This document shows, piece by piece, positions 1 to 9,517 of a stretch of DNA of 62,791 nucleotides (positions are counted from its first letter, which is position 1; the number at the start of each line of letters is the position of its first letter). The DNA is from an uncultured Brevundimonas sp. (GTDB lineage: Bacteria > Pseudomonadota > Alphaproteobacteria > Caulobacterales > Caulobacteraceae). The stretch covers positions 1-62,791 of the forward strand of contig NZ_CALMZS010000185.1 of the NCBI RefSeq assembly GCF_937870815.1, given 5' to 3'. The translations under genes and the position numbers were made by a program. A model generated the notes under the pieces. That model ran no database searches. It was given only the letters and a program-made list of their open reading frames with translations, and had not been told where the DNA came from.

Positions 1-42
1 TTCGCCGCCGGGCTGCGGCTGATCGGCGGGGGCGGGTCGTGA
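1..42 (+). CDS. C-terminal end of an unidentified upstream gene (partial)
   Basis: An open frame runs from the window edge to a TGA at 40-42 and encodes a 13-residue tail (FAAGLRLIGGGGS). Its stop overlaps the GTG start of the next gene in a GTGA arrangement, which is typical of translationally coupled neighbours and is the main reason to treat it as real. The fragment is too short to name. Confidence 0.4.
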   Translation, partial: FAAGLRLIGGGGS

Positions 43-860
43 GGCGGCTGGCGCTGGCGGGGCTGCTGCTGACGCTGACGGCCTGCGCGCCGGGCGGCTG
101 CCAGCAGACGGGCGCGCCGGAGACCGGCGATCCGGGGCCGGTGGAGGAGCCGCTGGCCGGCGATCCCGATCCGGCCGCGCCCGCCGGGCCGGAGACCCCG
201 CCGGCCCCGGAGCCGGTCAGCTGGCCGCACGAGCCGGGCGGCGGCCTCTATCCCGGCTCCGGCTCGGGGGCGACCGACGCGACCCTGTGGGCCGCCGGCA
301 TGCGCTTTCCGATCGAGGCCGCGCCCGCCTACGCCAATTCCCAGGTCTACGGCTACGGCGGCTATCTGGCCCCCGGGCCGGGCGGCCAGTGCGACGCGCG
401 CAACTACGCCTATCCGTGGCGGGACAATTTCTGCGAGACCCGGTCGTGGACCAACGGCATGTGCCCGGCCGGCCGCGGCCACCAGGGCCAGGACATCCGC
501 CCGGCCACCTGTGAGAAGAAGGTCCATTCGGCCGTGGCGGCCGAGAACGGGCGGATCACCTCGATCGGCAGCTACACCGTCACCCTGCTGGGCGATTCGG
601 GACGCATCTACCGCTATCTGCATCTGGACATGGCCGGGGTGCGCGCCCTGTTCCCCACCTCCGCCTCGCGCGACGTCACGCGGGGGCAGCATCTGGGCAA
701 GGTGTCGGCCGACTTCGGGGGGAATGCGACGACCATCCACCTGCATTTCGAGATCAAGGCGCCGGTGGCCGCCGGCGGCGGGGCGGCGACGGTGATGTTC
801 GTGCCGACCTATTCCAGCCTGGTCGACAGCTACGGCCGGCTGCTGAACAGCGCGAGCTAG
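39..860 (+). CDS. M23 (LytM-type) metallopeptidase lipoprotein
   Basis: A 273-residue predicted lipoprotein. It has a short basic N-terminus, a hydrophobic stretch and a lipobox (LTAC) near residue 16, so it is probably anchored in the outer or inner membrane. A Pro/Glu/Ala-rich linker follows to about residue 65. The C-terminal half carries the M23 zinc-site pattern: GHQGQD around residue 147 supplies H and D, and IHLHFE near residue 234 supplies the HxH pair. M23 enzymes cut peptidoglycan cross-bridges; those lacking a full site act as amidase activators, but here the ligands look complete. The GTG start overlaps the preceding stop codon. The substrate is not evident from sequence. Confidence 0.8.
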   Translation: MRRLALAGLLLTLTACAPGGCQQTGAPETGDPGPVEEPLAGDPDPAAPAGPETPPAPEPVSWPHEPGGGLYPGSGSGATDATLWAAGMRFPIEAAPAYANSQVYGYGGYLAPGPGGQCDARNYAYPWRDNFCETRSWTNGMCPAGRGHQGQDIRPATCEKKVHSAVAAENGRITSIGSYTVTLLGDSGRIYRYLHLDMAGVRALFPTSASRDVTRGQHLGKVSADFGGNATTIHLHFEIKAPVAAGGGAATVMFVPTYSSLVDSYGRLLNSAS

Positions 861-863
861 CGG

Positions 864-3302
864 TCACGTCCCGCGCGGCCTGGCGCGGGTGGTGGGCTCG
901 GCCTTCGTCGGGTCCTCGGGCCAGGGATGGCGGGGGTAGCGGCCGCGCATCTCGGCGCGGACGGCGGCCCAGCTGCCCTTCCAGAAACGCGGCAGGTCCT
1001 TCGTCACCTGCACCGGGCGGCGCGCCGGCGACAGCAGGGCGAGGGTCAGGGGGACGCGGCCGCCGCCGACGGTCGGGTGGACGGTGACGCCGAACAGCTC
1101 CTGCACCCGGATGTCGACGCGCGGACCGCCCTCGGCGGCGTAGTCGATGGCGGCCGAGCCGAGCGGGGTCTCCAGCCGGGCCGGCGCCAGTTCGTCGAGG
1201 GCGCGCCGGCGGTCCCACGGGACCAGGCCGCCCAGCCCCTGCTCGAGGGCGGCGTCGGGGACGGCCTCGAGGGCCTGGACCCCGTCCAGCAGCGGCCACA
1301 GCCAGGTCTCGCGTCCGGCGAGCAAGCCTTGGTCGGACACGTCGGGCCAGCCGTCGTCGAGCGTGCCCAGGAAGGCCAGCCGGGCGCGCAGGGCCGAGGC
1401 GCGCTCGCCCCAGCGCAGGGCCTTGAGGCCGTCGCGTTCCACTTCGGTCTTCAGGGCGGCCGTGATCTGGCTCCGGTCCGGGGCGCCGACGATGTTCTCG
1501 TCGACGACGATGGCGCCGATGCGCCGGATGCGGCGCAGCACCATCCGCCCGGACGGCTCGCGGGTCAGGCGGTCCTCGACCTCGATGCGGGGCTCCAGCG
1601 CGGCGGGATCGAGGGGCGCGGCGAGGCGGATGCGGTCGCGGGCCCCGCCTTCAGCATTGTCGCCGCCGCCCAGCTCGGCCACGGCCAGCCACGGCTCGCG
1701 GGCCAGGGGTTCGGCCGGATCGACGAAGGCCCCGCGGCCGGAGGCCAGCAGGAATTCGCCCGGCCTGCCGCGCGCCTTCGCCACGCGTTCGGGGAAGGCC
1801 TCGGCCAGCAGGGGGCCGGGCTCGGCCTCGCCGCCCTGCCCGCCCCCGGCGGCCCGGGTCCAGCGGTCGGCCAGCCTGAGCGCGTCGCGGGCGCGCGGGG
1901 AGCGGTCGCGTTCCAGCCCGCGCAGCCGCTCGCGCAGATCGGGGTCGTTTCCGCCCAGACCCGGCTCGGACAGCACGGCGGCGATGCGGGCGCCGAGCCG
2001 GGCGTCGCCGGCGTCGCTGGCCACGGCGACCATGTGCGCCAGACGCGGCGGCAGGGGGATGCGGGTCAGGCGGCGGCCGTGCTCCGTCAGGCCGCCCTGG
2101 TCGTCGAGGGCGCCCAGCCGCCGCAGCACCTTGCGGGCCTCGGCGAAGGCGCCGGCGGGCGGCTGGTCGAGCAGCGCCAGCCCCTCCGTGGTCCGCGCGC
2201 CCCAGCGGGCCAGGTCGAGGGCGAAGGCGGTCAGGTCGGCCTCGAGGATTTCGGGACGCTGGTGCGGAACGAGGCCGCGGGTCTGTTCCTCGTCCCAGAG
2301 GCGGTAGCAGACGCCCGGCCCGGTGCGCCCGGCCCGGCCGCGCCGCTGGTCGGCCGAGGAGCGGCTGACCCTGACGGTGGCCAGCCGGGTCAGGCCGCTG
2401 GACGGCTCGAACCGGGGCACGCGCGACAGGCCGCCGTCGATGACCACGCGCACGCCCTCGATGGTCAGGCTGGTCTCGGCCACCGGGGTGGCCAGCACCA
2501 CCTTGCGGCGACCCGGCGCGGCCGGCTCGATGGCGCGGTCCTGCACCGCCTTGTCGAGGGCGCCGTAGAGGGGGACGACGTCGACGGCGGGATCGCGCAG
2601 CCGTTCGGCCAGGCGCTGGGCGACGCGGTGGATCTCACCCTGCCCCGGCAGGAAGGCCAGCACCGAGCCGGTCACCTCGCCCAGGGCCTGCAGGACGGCG
2701 CGGGCCATGGCGTCCTCGAAGCGTTCGGCGGCGTTGCGGCCGAGATGGCGGGTCTCGACCGGAAACATCCGCCCCTCCGCCTCGATCACCGGGGCGCCGC
2801 CCAGCAACCGGGCGACGCCGGCGATATCGAGGGTCGCCGACATGACGAGGATGCGCAGGTCGTCGCGAAGGAGGGTCTGGGTCTCGCGGGCCAGGGCCAG
2901 GCCGAGGTCGGCGTCGAGGCTGCGCTCGTGGAATTCGTCGAACAGCACGACGCCGACGCCGTCGAGGCCCGGGTCGTCGAGAATCATCCGGGTGAAGACG
3001 CCCTCGGTGATCACCTCGATGCGGGTTTTCGGGCCGATGCGGCTTTGCAGGCGGGTGCGGTAGCCGACCGTCTCGCCGGTCTTTTCGCCGAGCGTCGAGG
3101 CCATCCGCTCGGCCGCGGCGCGGGCCGCCAGGCGCCGGGGCTCGAGGACGAGGATCCGGCCGCCCGCCAGCCACGGCTGATCGAGCAGCGCCAGCGGCAC
3201 CACCGTGGTCTTGCCCGCCCCGGGCGGCGCCGCCAGCACGACCGCGCCGGTCGCCGCCAGGGCGGCCTTCAGCGGTTCGAGGACGGCGTGGATGGGCAGC
3301 AT
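864..3302 (-). CDS. hrpB: ATP-dependent helicase HrpB
   Basis: An 812-residue DEAH-box helicase of the HrpB family. The Walker A motif (APPGAGKTT) lies near residue 28, the DEFHERS Walker B/DExH motif follows, then SATLD (motif III) and the RRGRAGRTG motif VI. The C-terminal HrpB-specific domain ends in the family signature PRHPWPEDP. The frame stays open upstream to 3368, but those residues are Arg/Ala/Pro-rich and unlike the family, so I place the start at the ATG at 3302 (MLPIHAVLEPL). The gene is convergent with the M23 gene, with only 3 bp between the stops. The cellular role of HrpB is poorly defined in most bacteria. Confidence 0.93.
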   Translation of the reverse strand: MLPIHAVLEPLKAALAATGAVVLAAPPGAGKTTVVPLALLDQPWLAGGRILVLEPRRLAARAAAERMASTLGEKTGETVGYRTRLQSRIGPKTRIEVITEGVFTRMILDDPGLDGVGVVLFDEFHERSLDADLGLALARETQTLLRDDLRILVMSATLDIAGVARLLGGAPVIEAEGRMFPVETRHLGRNAAERFEDAMARAVLQALGEVTGSVLAFLPGQGEIHRVAQRLAERLRDPAVDVVPLYGALDKAVQDRAIEPAAPGRRKVVLATPVAETSLTIEGVRVVIDGGLSRVPRFEPSSGLTRLATVRVSRSSADQRRGRAGRTGPGVCYRLWDEEQTRGLVPHQRPEILEADLTAFALDLARWGARTTEGLALLDQPPAGAFAEARKVLRRLGALDDQGGLTEHGRRLTRIPLPPRLAHMVAVASDAGDARLGARIAAVLSEPGLGGNDPDLRERLRGLERDRSPRARDALRLADRWTRAAGGGQGGEAEPGPLLAEAFPERVAKARGRPGEFLLASGRGAFVDPAEPLAREPWLAVAELGGGDNAEGGARDRIRLAAPLDPAALEPRIEVEDRLTREPSGRMVLRRIRRIGAIVVDENIVGAPDRSQITAALKTEVERDGLKALRWGERASALRARLAFLGTLDDGWPDVSDQGLLAGRETWLWPLLDGVQALEAVPDAALEQGLGGLVPWDRRRALDELAPARLETPLGSAAIDYAAEGGPRVDIRVQELFGVTVHPTVGGGRVPLTLALLSPARRPVQVTKDLPRFWKGSWAAVRAEMRGRYPRHPWPEDPTKAEPTTRARPRGT

Positions 3303-3491
3303 CGGGCGGCTCGGGGGGGCGCGAGGCGCGGCGGCCGCGCGGGACAGGGACCCGCGGTCTAGCCGCAACCGACCGGGTCACGAAAGCGTCGTCGGCTGTT
3401 CATCCATTGGAAACCGCGTTGCCAGCGCGAACAAGCGCCGCTAGCGTCCGCGCCGGGCCGCAGAGGGCGGCGCGAAGTCGGAGGGGTATTC

Positions 3492-5099
3492 ATGTGGCGC
3501 GTTAAGTCGCTCGACGCGATTCTGGCCACGGCCGAGAGGAAGTCGCTGCATCGCTCGCTCGGCCCGGTTCAACTGACGCTGCTGGGCGTCGGCGCGATCA
3601 TCGGCACCGGGATTTTCGTCCTGACCGCCGCGGCGGCCCAGAAGGCCGGACCGGGCATGATGTGGAGCTTCGTGCTCGCCGGCGCCGTCTGCGCCGTCGC
3701 CGCGCTCTGCTATTCGGAACTGGCCGCCATGGCCCCGGTCTCGGGCTCGGCCTATACCTACACCTATGCGGTGATGGGCGAACTGCTGGCCTGGATGGTC
3801 GGCTGGGCGCTGATCCTCGAATACGCCGTCGCGGCGTCGGCCGTGTCGGTGGGCTGGTCGGGCTATGTGCTGGGTCTGTTCGAGAACGCGCTGGGCTTCG
3901 ACTGGCCGGACCTGCTCCAGGCGGGCCCGGCCTGGAGCATGAACGGCTTCATGCCGACCCCTGATTTCTCGGTCGGCATCGTCAACATCCCGGCCATCGT
4001 CGTCGCCCTGTCCGTGACCCTGCTGCTGATGATCGGCACCACGGAAAGCGCCCGCGTCAACGCCGTCCTGGTGGCCATCAAGGTCACCGCCCTGACCGCC
4101 TTCATCATCCTGACCCTGCCGGTCATCAAGGCCTCGAACTTCCAGCCCTTCGCGCCCAACGGGCTGTTCGGCGAATCTTCGGGCATGGGCATCATCGGCG
4201 CCGCGGCTTCGATCTTCTTCGCCTATGTCGGCTTCGACGCCGTCTCGACCGCGGCGGAAGAGACCAAGAATCCGCAGCGCAACGTGCCGATCGGCCTGAT
4301 CGGCTCGCTGGCCATCTGCACCGTCTTCTACCTGCTCGTCGCCGTCGGCGCGGTCGGGGCCATCGGCGCCCAGCCGGTGATCGGCGCCGCGGGGGAAGCG
4401 GTCCAGCCGGGTTCGGCCGGCTTCATCGCCGCCTGCGCCCTGCCCGAGAACGCCGGCCAGCTGGTGTGCTCCAACGAGGCCCTCGCCCACGTCCTGCGCG
4501 AGATCAACTTCCCCGCCGTCGGCAACGCCCTCGGCACCGCGGCCATGATCGCCCTGCCCTCGGTGATCCTGATGATGATCTACGGCCAGACCCGCATCTT
4601 CTTCGTCATGGCCCGCGACGGCCTGCTCCCGGAGGGCCTCGCCAAGGTCCACCCGAAGTGGAAGACCCCCTATATCGTCACCCTGTTCACCGGCATCGCC
4701 GTGGCCATCGCCGGGGCCCTGTTCCCGGTCGGCCAGCTGGCCGACATCTCCAACTCGGGCACGCTGTTCGCCTTCTTCATGGTGTCGATCGCGGTGATGA
4801 TGCTGAGGGTCAAGGAGCCCAACCGGCGCCGCCCGTTCCGGACGCCGCTGGTCTGGATCATCGCCCCGCTGTCGGCCGCCGGCTGCGCCTTCCTGTTCTG
4901 GAACCTGCCGCACGACGCCAAGATGGTGCTGCCGATCTGGGGCGGCGTCGGCCTGGTGATCTATCTGCTCTACGGCATCCGCAAGAGCCACCTCGGCCGC
5001 GGCATCTTCCAGGTGCCGGAACTGGACGCCGACGCGCCTCCCGGACCGGTGCCGCCGATGCCCGGCGCCCCGTCGCCGACCGACAACCACAGGGACTGA
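3492..5099 (+). CDS. APC-family amino acid permease
   Basis: A 535-residue integral membrane transporter of the amino acid-polyamine-organocation superfamily, closest to the cationic amino acid transporter group (YfnA-like). The N-terminal LTLLGVGAIIGTGIFVLTA segment is the conserved unwound TM1 substrate-binding motif. About twelve hydrophobic segments follow, and AYVGFDAVSTAAEETKNPQR is the characteristic TM6-loop signature. A GGAGGGG Shine-Dalgarno lies just ahead of the ATG. The gene is monocistronic, with a strong terminator 30 bp after its stop. The substrate cannot be fixed from sequence. Confidence 0.88.
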   Translation: MWRVKSLDAILATAERKSLHRSLGPVQLTLLGVGAIIGTGIFVLTAAAAQKAGPGMMWSFVLAGAVCAVAALCYSELAAMAPVSGSAYTYTYAVMGELLAWMVGWALILEYAVAASAVSVGWSGYVLGLFENALGFDWPDLLQAGPAWSMNGFMPTPDFSVGIVNIPAIVVALSVTLLLMIGTTESARVNAVLVAIKVTALTAFIILTLPVIKASNFQPFAPNGLFGESSGMGIIGAAASIFFAYVGFDAVSTAAEETKNPQRNVPIGLIGSLAICTVFYLLVAVGAVGAIGAQPVIGAAGEAVQPGSAGFIAACALPENAGQLVCSNEALAHVLREINFPAVGNALGTAAMIALPSVILMMIYGQTRIFFVMARDGLLPEGLAKVHPKWKTPYIVTLFTGIAVAIAGALFPVGQLADISNSGTLFAFFMVSIAVMMLRVKEPNRRRPFRTPLVWIIAPLSAAGCAFLFWNLPHDAKMVLPIWGGVGLVIYLLYGIRKSHLGRGIFQVPELDADAPPGPVPPMPGAPSPTDNHRD

Positions 5100-5128
5100 T
5101 CCCCGGATCGGGCCGACGACACGGCGAG

Positions 5129-5160
5129 GGCCCGGGAGCGATCCCGGGCCTTTCGCTTTT
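5129..5160 (+). terminator. Rho-independent terminator of the APC permease gene
   Basis: A perfect 9-bp GC stem (5129-5137 with 5142-5150) closes a GCGA tetraloop and is followed by a T-rich tract (TTTCGCTTTT). It sits 30 bp after the permease stop codon and just before tRNA-Leu. Confidence 0.88.
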
Positions 5161-5193
5161 CCCCGCCCTGCCCTACAGCCGGGGCGAACCTAT

Positions 5194-5278
5194 GCGGATG
5201 TGGCGGAACTGGTAGACGCACTGGATTTAGGTTCCAGCGCCGCAAGGCGTGGAGGTTCGAGTCCTCTCATCCGCACCA
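5194..5278 (+). tRNA. tRNA-Leu (anticodon TAG)
   Basis: An 85-nt class II tRNA. The acceptor stem GCGGATG (5194-5200) pairs with CATCCGC (5268-5274), followed by discriminator A and an encoded CCA (5276-5278). The anticodon stem CTGGA/TCCAG frames the loop TTTAGGT, giving anticodon TAG at 5228-5230. A long variable arm (GCCGCAAGGCG) and a TTCGAGT T-loop are present, as expected for leucine. Confidence 0.96.
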
Positions 5279-5372
5279 TCCTGCTTCGCGCCTGAGGCGC
5301 TTCGCAGGACTTGTCCTGCGAGGCGTCAAGGCGCGAAGCAGGATGCCCTGCGAAGCCTTGGCGTAGCAGGGC
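5278..5372. repeat. Tandem REP-like hairpins abutting tRNA-Leu
   Basis: Two adjacent inverted repeats begin at the last base of the tRNA. The first has perfect 16-bp outer arms (5278-5293 with 5329-5344) and a nested 9-bp stem (5302-5310 with 5313-5321). The second has 7-bp arms (5345-5351 with 5366-5372) and an inner GCC/GGC pair. The arms share the core CTGC-TTCGC / GCGAAGCAG, so the two units look related. No T tract follows, so this is more like a REP or processing structure than a terminator. Confidence 0.7.
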
Positions 5373-5458
5373 TGCTCGGAAATAACGGCCGAGCTTCGAG
5401 GGCCTTGAGCGGGCGCAAAAGTTCTTGCTTTGTTCTCTTTTCCCGATACAGTCCCTCC

Positions 5459-6526
5459 ATGGCGGAAGCGGCGAAGGGACGGGGGGCGCGGTCGAATGCG
5501 ACCGGGCGGTTCGAACCGGAGACCGTCGAGGCCTTCGATGACGGCTGGACGGCCGATGATGTCGAGGCGGCGCCCCTGCGCACCACCCTGACGCCCGAGC
5601 ACGCCCGGACCATCATCGCCAGAAACACCAGTCCGGACATCGGTTTCGACCGGTCCATCAACCCCTACAAGGGCTGCGAACATGGCTGTATCTACTGCTA
5701 CGCCCGTCCGTCCCATGCCTTCATGGGCCTATCCCCGGGCCTGGATTTCGAGAGCCGGCTGTTCTTCAAGCCCGAGGCCGCGCGTCTGCTGGAGCAGGAG
5801 CTCTGCAAGCCCCGCTACGTCTGCAAACGCATCCACATAGGCGGCAACACCGACCCCTATCAGCCGGTCGAGCGCGAACTGAAGTCGACGCGGTCGATGC
5901 TCGAGGTGCTGCAGCGCTTCCGCCATCCGTTCAGCATCATCACCAAGTCGGTGCTGATCGCGCGCGACGCCGACATCCTCGGGCCGATGGGGCGCGAGGG
6001 GCTGGCCTCGGCCTTCGTGTCGATCACCACCCTCGACCGCGGCCTGGCCCGGGCCATGGAGCCGCGCGCCTCGACCCCGACGAAACGGCTGGAGGCGATC
6101 CGCCGGCTGGCCGAGGCGGGTTGCCCGGTCGGGGTCGGCTTCGCGCCGGTCATCCCGGGGCTGAACGATCACGAACTGGAGGCGGTGCTGGAGGCGGCGG
6201 CGAAGGCCGGCGCGACCTCGGCCATGTATGTGACGCTGCGGCTGCCGCTCGAGATCAAGGACCTGTTCCGCGAGTGGCTGGCCGACGCCCGCCCGGACCG
6301 CGCCGCCCGGGTGATGTCGCTGATCCGCCAGACGCGGGGCGGCAAGGACTACGACGCCGACTGGTCACAGCGCATGAAGGGGACCGGCCCGGTCGCCGAG
6401 CTGATCGCCACGCGCTTCCGGGCGGCGGTCAAGCGCTACGGCCTGAACCGATCGCGGCACGATCTGGACGTGACCCGCTTCCGTGTTCCGAATGGGATGA
6501 GGGCTCAGATGGAACTGTTCGAGTGA
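5459..6526 (+). CDS. PA0069-family radical SAM protein (SplB-like)
   Basis: A 355-residue radical SAM enzyme with the 4Fe-4S motif at Cys73, Cys77 and Cys80 (CEHGCIYC), preceded by the family signature NPYKGCEHGC. It belongs to the spore-photoproduct-lyase-like group often annotated PA0069 or Rv2578c. The reaction is not established for this family; a DNA-repair or RNA-modifying role is only a suggestion. The frame stays open back into the tRNA region, but those codons read the hairpin repeat, so the ATG at 5459 (MAEAAKGRG) is preferred. It is the last core gene before the catabolic island. Confidence 0.85.
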   Translation: MAEAAKGRGARSNATGRFEPETVEAFDDGWTADDVEAAPLRTTLTPEHARTIIARNTSPDIGFDRSINPYKGCEHGCIYCYARPSHAFMGLSPGLDFESRLFFKPEAARLLEQELCKPRYVCKRIHIGGNTDPYQPVERELKSTRSMLEVLQRFRHPFSIITKSVLIARDADILGPMGREGLASAFVSITTLDRGLARAMEPRASTPTKRLEAIRRLAEAGCPVGVGFAPVIPGLNDHELEAVLEAAAKAGATSAMYVTLRLPLEIKDLFREWLADARPDRAARVMSLIRQTRGGKDYDADWSQRMKGTGPVAELIATRFRAAVKRYGLNRSRHDLDVTRFRVPNGMRAQMELFE

Positions 6527-6617
6527 TCCGTCGCCGATCCCGCCTGCCTGCCCTGTCCAGTCGCGCGCGGGCGGCCCGGTCCGCAGAGCGGCCGGCGACG
6601 GCCCGCGGAGCCGCCGC

Positions 6618-7664
6618 TCATCCCCGGGCGGCGACGAGGTCCAGGGCGACATCGACGATCATGTCCTCCTGACCGCCGACCATCTTGCGCCGGCCCAGTT
6701 CGATCAGGATGGTGCGGGTGTCCAGGCCGTGTTCAGCCGCCGCCTTTTCGGCATGGCGCAGGAAGCTGGAATAGACCCCGGCGTACCCCAGGGTGAGGGT
6801 CTCGCGGTCGACGCGGACGGGCCGGTCCTGCAGCGGCCGCACCAGGTCCTCGGCCGCGTCCATCAGGGCGAACAGGTTCGCGCCATGCTCCCAGCCGTAC
6901 ACCTCGGCGGCGGCGATGAATACTTCCAGCGGGGCGTTGCCGGCCCCGGCCCCCATGCCGGCCAGCGAGGCGTCGACGCGGACCGCCCCGTTCTGGACCG
7001 CGGCGATGGAATTGGCGACGCCCAGCGACAGGTTGTGGTGGGCGTGGATGCCGCGCTGGGTCTCCGGCTTGAGCACCCGGTCATAGGCTTGCAGCCGGGC
7101 CGCGACGTCCTCCATGGTCATGGCCCCGCCGGAGTCCGTGACATAGACGCAGTGGGCGCCGTAGGATTCCATCAGCAGCGCCTGCCGGGCCAGGGCCTCG
7201 GGCGGGTTCATATGGCTCATCATCAGGAAGCCCGAAACATCCATGCCGAGCTCGCGGGCATATTCGATATGCTGTTTCGAGACGTCAGCCTCGGTGCAGT
7301 GGGTGGCGACCCGCACCGATCGCACGCCCAGGGAATAGGCGTGCTTCAGATCGTGGACCGAGCCGATGCCGGGCAGCAGCAACGTGGTCAGGACGCTGTG
7401 CTCCAGCACCTCCGCCACCGCCTCGATCCAGGCCCAGTCGGTGTGGGCGCCGAAGCCGTAGTTGAACGACGACCCCGACAGCCCGTCGCCGTGGGCGACC
7501 TCGATGGCGTCCACCCTGGCGGCGTCAAGGGCCCGGGCGATGGCCTGTACGTGGTCCAGGCCGTACTGGTGACGGATCGCGTGCATGCCGTCGCGCAGGG
7601 TGACGTCCTGGATGTAGAGCTTGCCGGCCGGAACGCCGACGGGCGCGGGCGTTTGGGTGGTCAT
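6618..7664 (-). CDS. xylK: 4-hydroxy-2-oxovalerate aldolase
   Basis: A 348-residue enzyme of the DmpG/BphI/XylK family. It cleaves 4-hydroxy-2-oxopentanoate (or homologues) to pyruvate and an aldehyde, the second-last step of the meta-cleavage pathway. The N-terminal HMGL-like TIM barrel opens with VTLRDGMHA, holding the catalytic Arg and metal-ligand Asp, and carries the HAHHNLSLG metal site. The C-terminal communication domain binds the acylating aldehyde dehydrogenase. The ATG overlaps the stop of that partner gene by 4 nt, consistent with the obligate channelling complex known in this family. It is the last gene of the leftward catabolic operon. Confidence 0.93.
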   Translation of the reverse strand: MTTQTPAPVGVPAGKLYIQDVTLRDGMHAIRHQYGLDHVQAIARALDAARVDAIEVAHGDGLSGSSFNYGFGAHTDWAWIEAVAEVLEHSVLTTLLLPGIGSVHDLKHAYSLGVRSVRVATHCTEADVSKQHIEYARELGMDVSGFLMMSHMNPPEALARQALLMESYGAHCVYVTDSGGAMTMEDVAARLQAYDRVLKPETQRGIHAHHNLSLGVANSIAAVQNGAVRVDASLAGMGAGAGNAPLEVFIAAAEVYGWEHGANLFALMDAAEDLVRPLQDRPVRVDRETLTLGYAGVYSSFLRHAEKAAAEHGLDTRTILIELGRRKMVGGQEDMIVDVALDLVAARG

Positions 7665-8605
7665 GCGGCGACTCTTTCAGCTTGGCGCAGGGCGATCCGT
7701 TCCGCGGTCTTCAGCGCGGCGGAGGTCATGATGTCGAGGTTGCCGGCATAGGCGGGCAGGTAGTGGGCGGCTCCCTCGACCTCGAGGAAGACCGACACCT
7801 TGATCCCCGAAAATTCGCCGTCCATCTCGGGAATTCGCAGCGGGGCGTTGTCGCCGATGACCTCGAACTGGACGGCCTGTTTCAGCCGATAGCCGGGGAC
7901 ATAGGACTGCACCTCGGCGACCATTTCCAGCACCGACGCCTCGATGGCCCCGGCGTCGGCGCCGGGTCCGACCAGGCAATAGACGGTGTCGCGCATGATC
8001 AGCGGCGGCTCGGCCGGGTTCAGCACGATGATGGCCTTGCCGCGCCGGGCCCCGCCGACCTTCTCGATGGCCCGGCTGGTCGTCTCGGTGAATTCGTCGA
8101 TGTTGGCGCGGGTGCCCGGGCCGGCGGATCTGGAGGCGATGGAGGCGACGATCTCGCCATAGATCACCGGGGACACCCGATTGACGGCGGCGACGATGGG
8201 GATCGTCGCCTGGCCGCCGCAGGTGACCATGTTGACGTTCGGCTCATCCAGATTGGCCATGCCGTTCACCGCCGGAATGGTGAAGGGCCCGATGGCGGCC
8301 GGCGTCAGGTCGATCACGACCTTGCCGTGTTCCCGCAGGATCCGGTCATGCTTCTCGTGGGCGCCGGCCGAGGTGGCGTCGAACACGATCTTGATGTCCC
8401 CGAAGCCGGGCATGGCGACCAGGCCGTCGATACCGCCCGAGGTGATCGGCACGCCCAGCCGCTCGGCCCGCTTCAGGCCGTCGGACTCGGGATCGACCCC
8501 GACGAAAGCGCCCATCTCCAGCACGCCGGACAGACGCATGATCTTGATCATCAGGTCGGTGCCGATATTGCCCGAGCCGATGATGGCGACCTTCACCTTG
8601 TTCAT
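7661..8605 (-). CDS. xylQ: Acetaldehyde dehydrogenase (acylating)
   Basis: A 314-residue DmpF/XylQ-family enzyme. It converts the aldehyde released by the aldolase to acetyl-CoA (or propionyl-CoA) using NAD and CoA. The N-terminal Rossmann motif is [14 protein letters not shown], and the catalytic Cys is in [14 protein letters not shown] near residue 130. The length matches the family. It overlaps the preceding hydratase gene and the following aldolase gene by 4 nt each (ATGA), so the three should be translated together. It acts at the end of the meta pathway and feeds the TCA cycle. Confidence 0.94.
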   Translation of the reverse strand: MNKVKVAIIGSGNIGTDLMIKIMRLSGVLEMGAFVGVDPESDGLKRAERLGVPITSGGIDGLVAMPGFGDIKIVFDATSAGAHEKHDRILREHGKVVIDLTPAAIGPFTIPAVNGMANLDEPNVNMVTCGGQATIPIVAAVNRVSPVIYGEIVASIASRSAGPGTRANIDEFTETTSRAIEKVGGARRGKAIIVLNPAEPPLIMRDTVYCLVGPGADAGAIEASVLEMVAEVQSYVPGYRLKQAVQFEVIGDNAPLRIPEMDGEFSGIKVSVFLEVEGAAHYLPAYAGNLDIMTSAALKTAERIALRQAERVAA

Positions 8606-9384
8606 GACCGTTCTCCATAGGTGAAACTCGCGGTTCCCAGGCCGCCGATCGTCGCCTTGACCACATCCCCGGGCTTGATCGACACCATGGGGCCGAGCGC
8701 GCCGCTGAGGACGATATCCCCGGCCCGCAGCGGCTCGCCCCGCTCGGCCAGGATGCGCGCGAGCCAGGCCACGGCGTTCAGGGGATGGCCCAGGCAGGCC
8801 GCGCCGGCTCCGAGCGAAACCACCTCGCCATTGACCTCCAGGGCCATGCCGCAGGTCCAGAGGTCGAGGCCGGAGAGCAGCTTCGGTTCGGACCCGAGCA
8901 CGAAGAACGCCGAGGATCCGTTGTCGGCGACCGTGTCGGCGAAGGCGATCTTCCAGTCCGCGATGCGGCTGTCGACGATCTCGATGGCGGCGACCGCCTC
9001 GGACACCGATCCGGCCACGTCTTCAGCGGTGACGGCGACGTCGGTGATGTCGGCCCCCAGGATGAAGGCGATCTCGGCCTCGGCCTTGGGCTGGAGAACC
9101 TTTCCGGCCGGCAATACCCCGCCATCCGGCAGGGCCATGTCGTTGAACAGAACGCCGAAATCGGGCTGGTCGACGCCGAGCTGGGCCTGCACCGCCCTGG
9201 CGGTCAGCCCGACCTTTCGGCCGACGACGCGACGGCCCTGGCCCGTCCAATAGCGGGTGTTGATTGCCTGAACGGCATAGGCGCCCTCGATGTCCGTCGG
9301 CTCGAGGTCGCCCCGCAGGGGCGCGATCGCCCCCGCCGCATAGGCCGCGCGCAGCCGTTCCGCGACGCCTTCAAGATCCGCCAT
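8602..9384 (-). CDS. xylJ: 2-oxopent-4-enoate hydratase
   Basis: A 260-residue fumarylacetoacetase-fold hydratase (XylJ/DmpE) that adds water to 2-hydroxypenta-2,4-dienoate to give 4-hydroxy-2-oxovalerate. The frame extends far upstream, but GGGAGAGG sits just before the ATG at 9384 ([11 protein letters not shown]) and the family alignment begins there. Conserved segments include GRKVGLTA, the acidic metal-site run KAEAEIAF and [21 protein letters not shown] resembles the XylI paralogue, but the spacing and operon position with xylQ and xylK support the hydratase assignment. It is the first gene of the xylJ-xylQ-xylK block. Confidence 0.9.
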   Translation of the reverse strand: MADLEGVAERLRAAYAAGAIAPLRGDLEPTDIEGAYAVQAINTRYWTGQGRRVVGRKVGLTARAVQAQLGVDQPDFGVLFNDMALPDGGVLPAGKVLQPKAEAEIAFILGADITDVAVTAEDVAGSVSEAVAAIEIVDSRIADWKIAFADTVADNGSSAFFVLGSEPKLLSGLDLWTCGMALEVNGEVVSLGAGAACLGHPLNAVAWLARILAERGEPLRAGDIVLSGALGPMVSIKPGDVVKATIGGLGTASFTYGERS

Positions 9385-9517
9385 CGTCCTCTCCCTGCGA
9401 CGCCGCCTTTGGACGCCTCGCTGAACAAGGGATAGGCCTGTCGCCGCGATCCCCCAATTGGCAGTCGCAGGTTTGACCCATATGGTGAGACAATCTGTCA
9501 ACCTGGGGATGGTGGAA
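9385..9517. promoter_or_regulatory. Divergent control region between xylJQK and iclR
   Basis: This 133-bp region separates divergently transcribed genes and should hold both promoters. It contains the imperfect inverted repeat TGAGACA-ATC-TGTCA around 9486-9500, nested in the wider pair GTTTGAC (9471-9477) and GTCAAC (9497-9502). Such a site could bind the IclR regulator, as IclR-type regulators usually bind next to their own gene. The assignment is inference; no -35/-10 pair is convincing. Confidence 0.35.

Noticed and set aside
927-3362. Open frame on the plus strand opposite hrpB, about 811 codons
   Set aside because: Shadow of hrpB: low-complexity composition, no recognisable motif and no Shine-Dalgarno.
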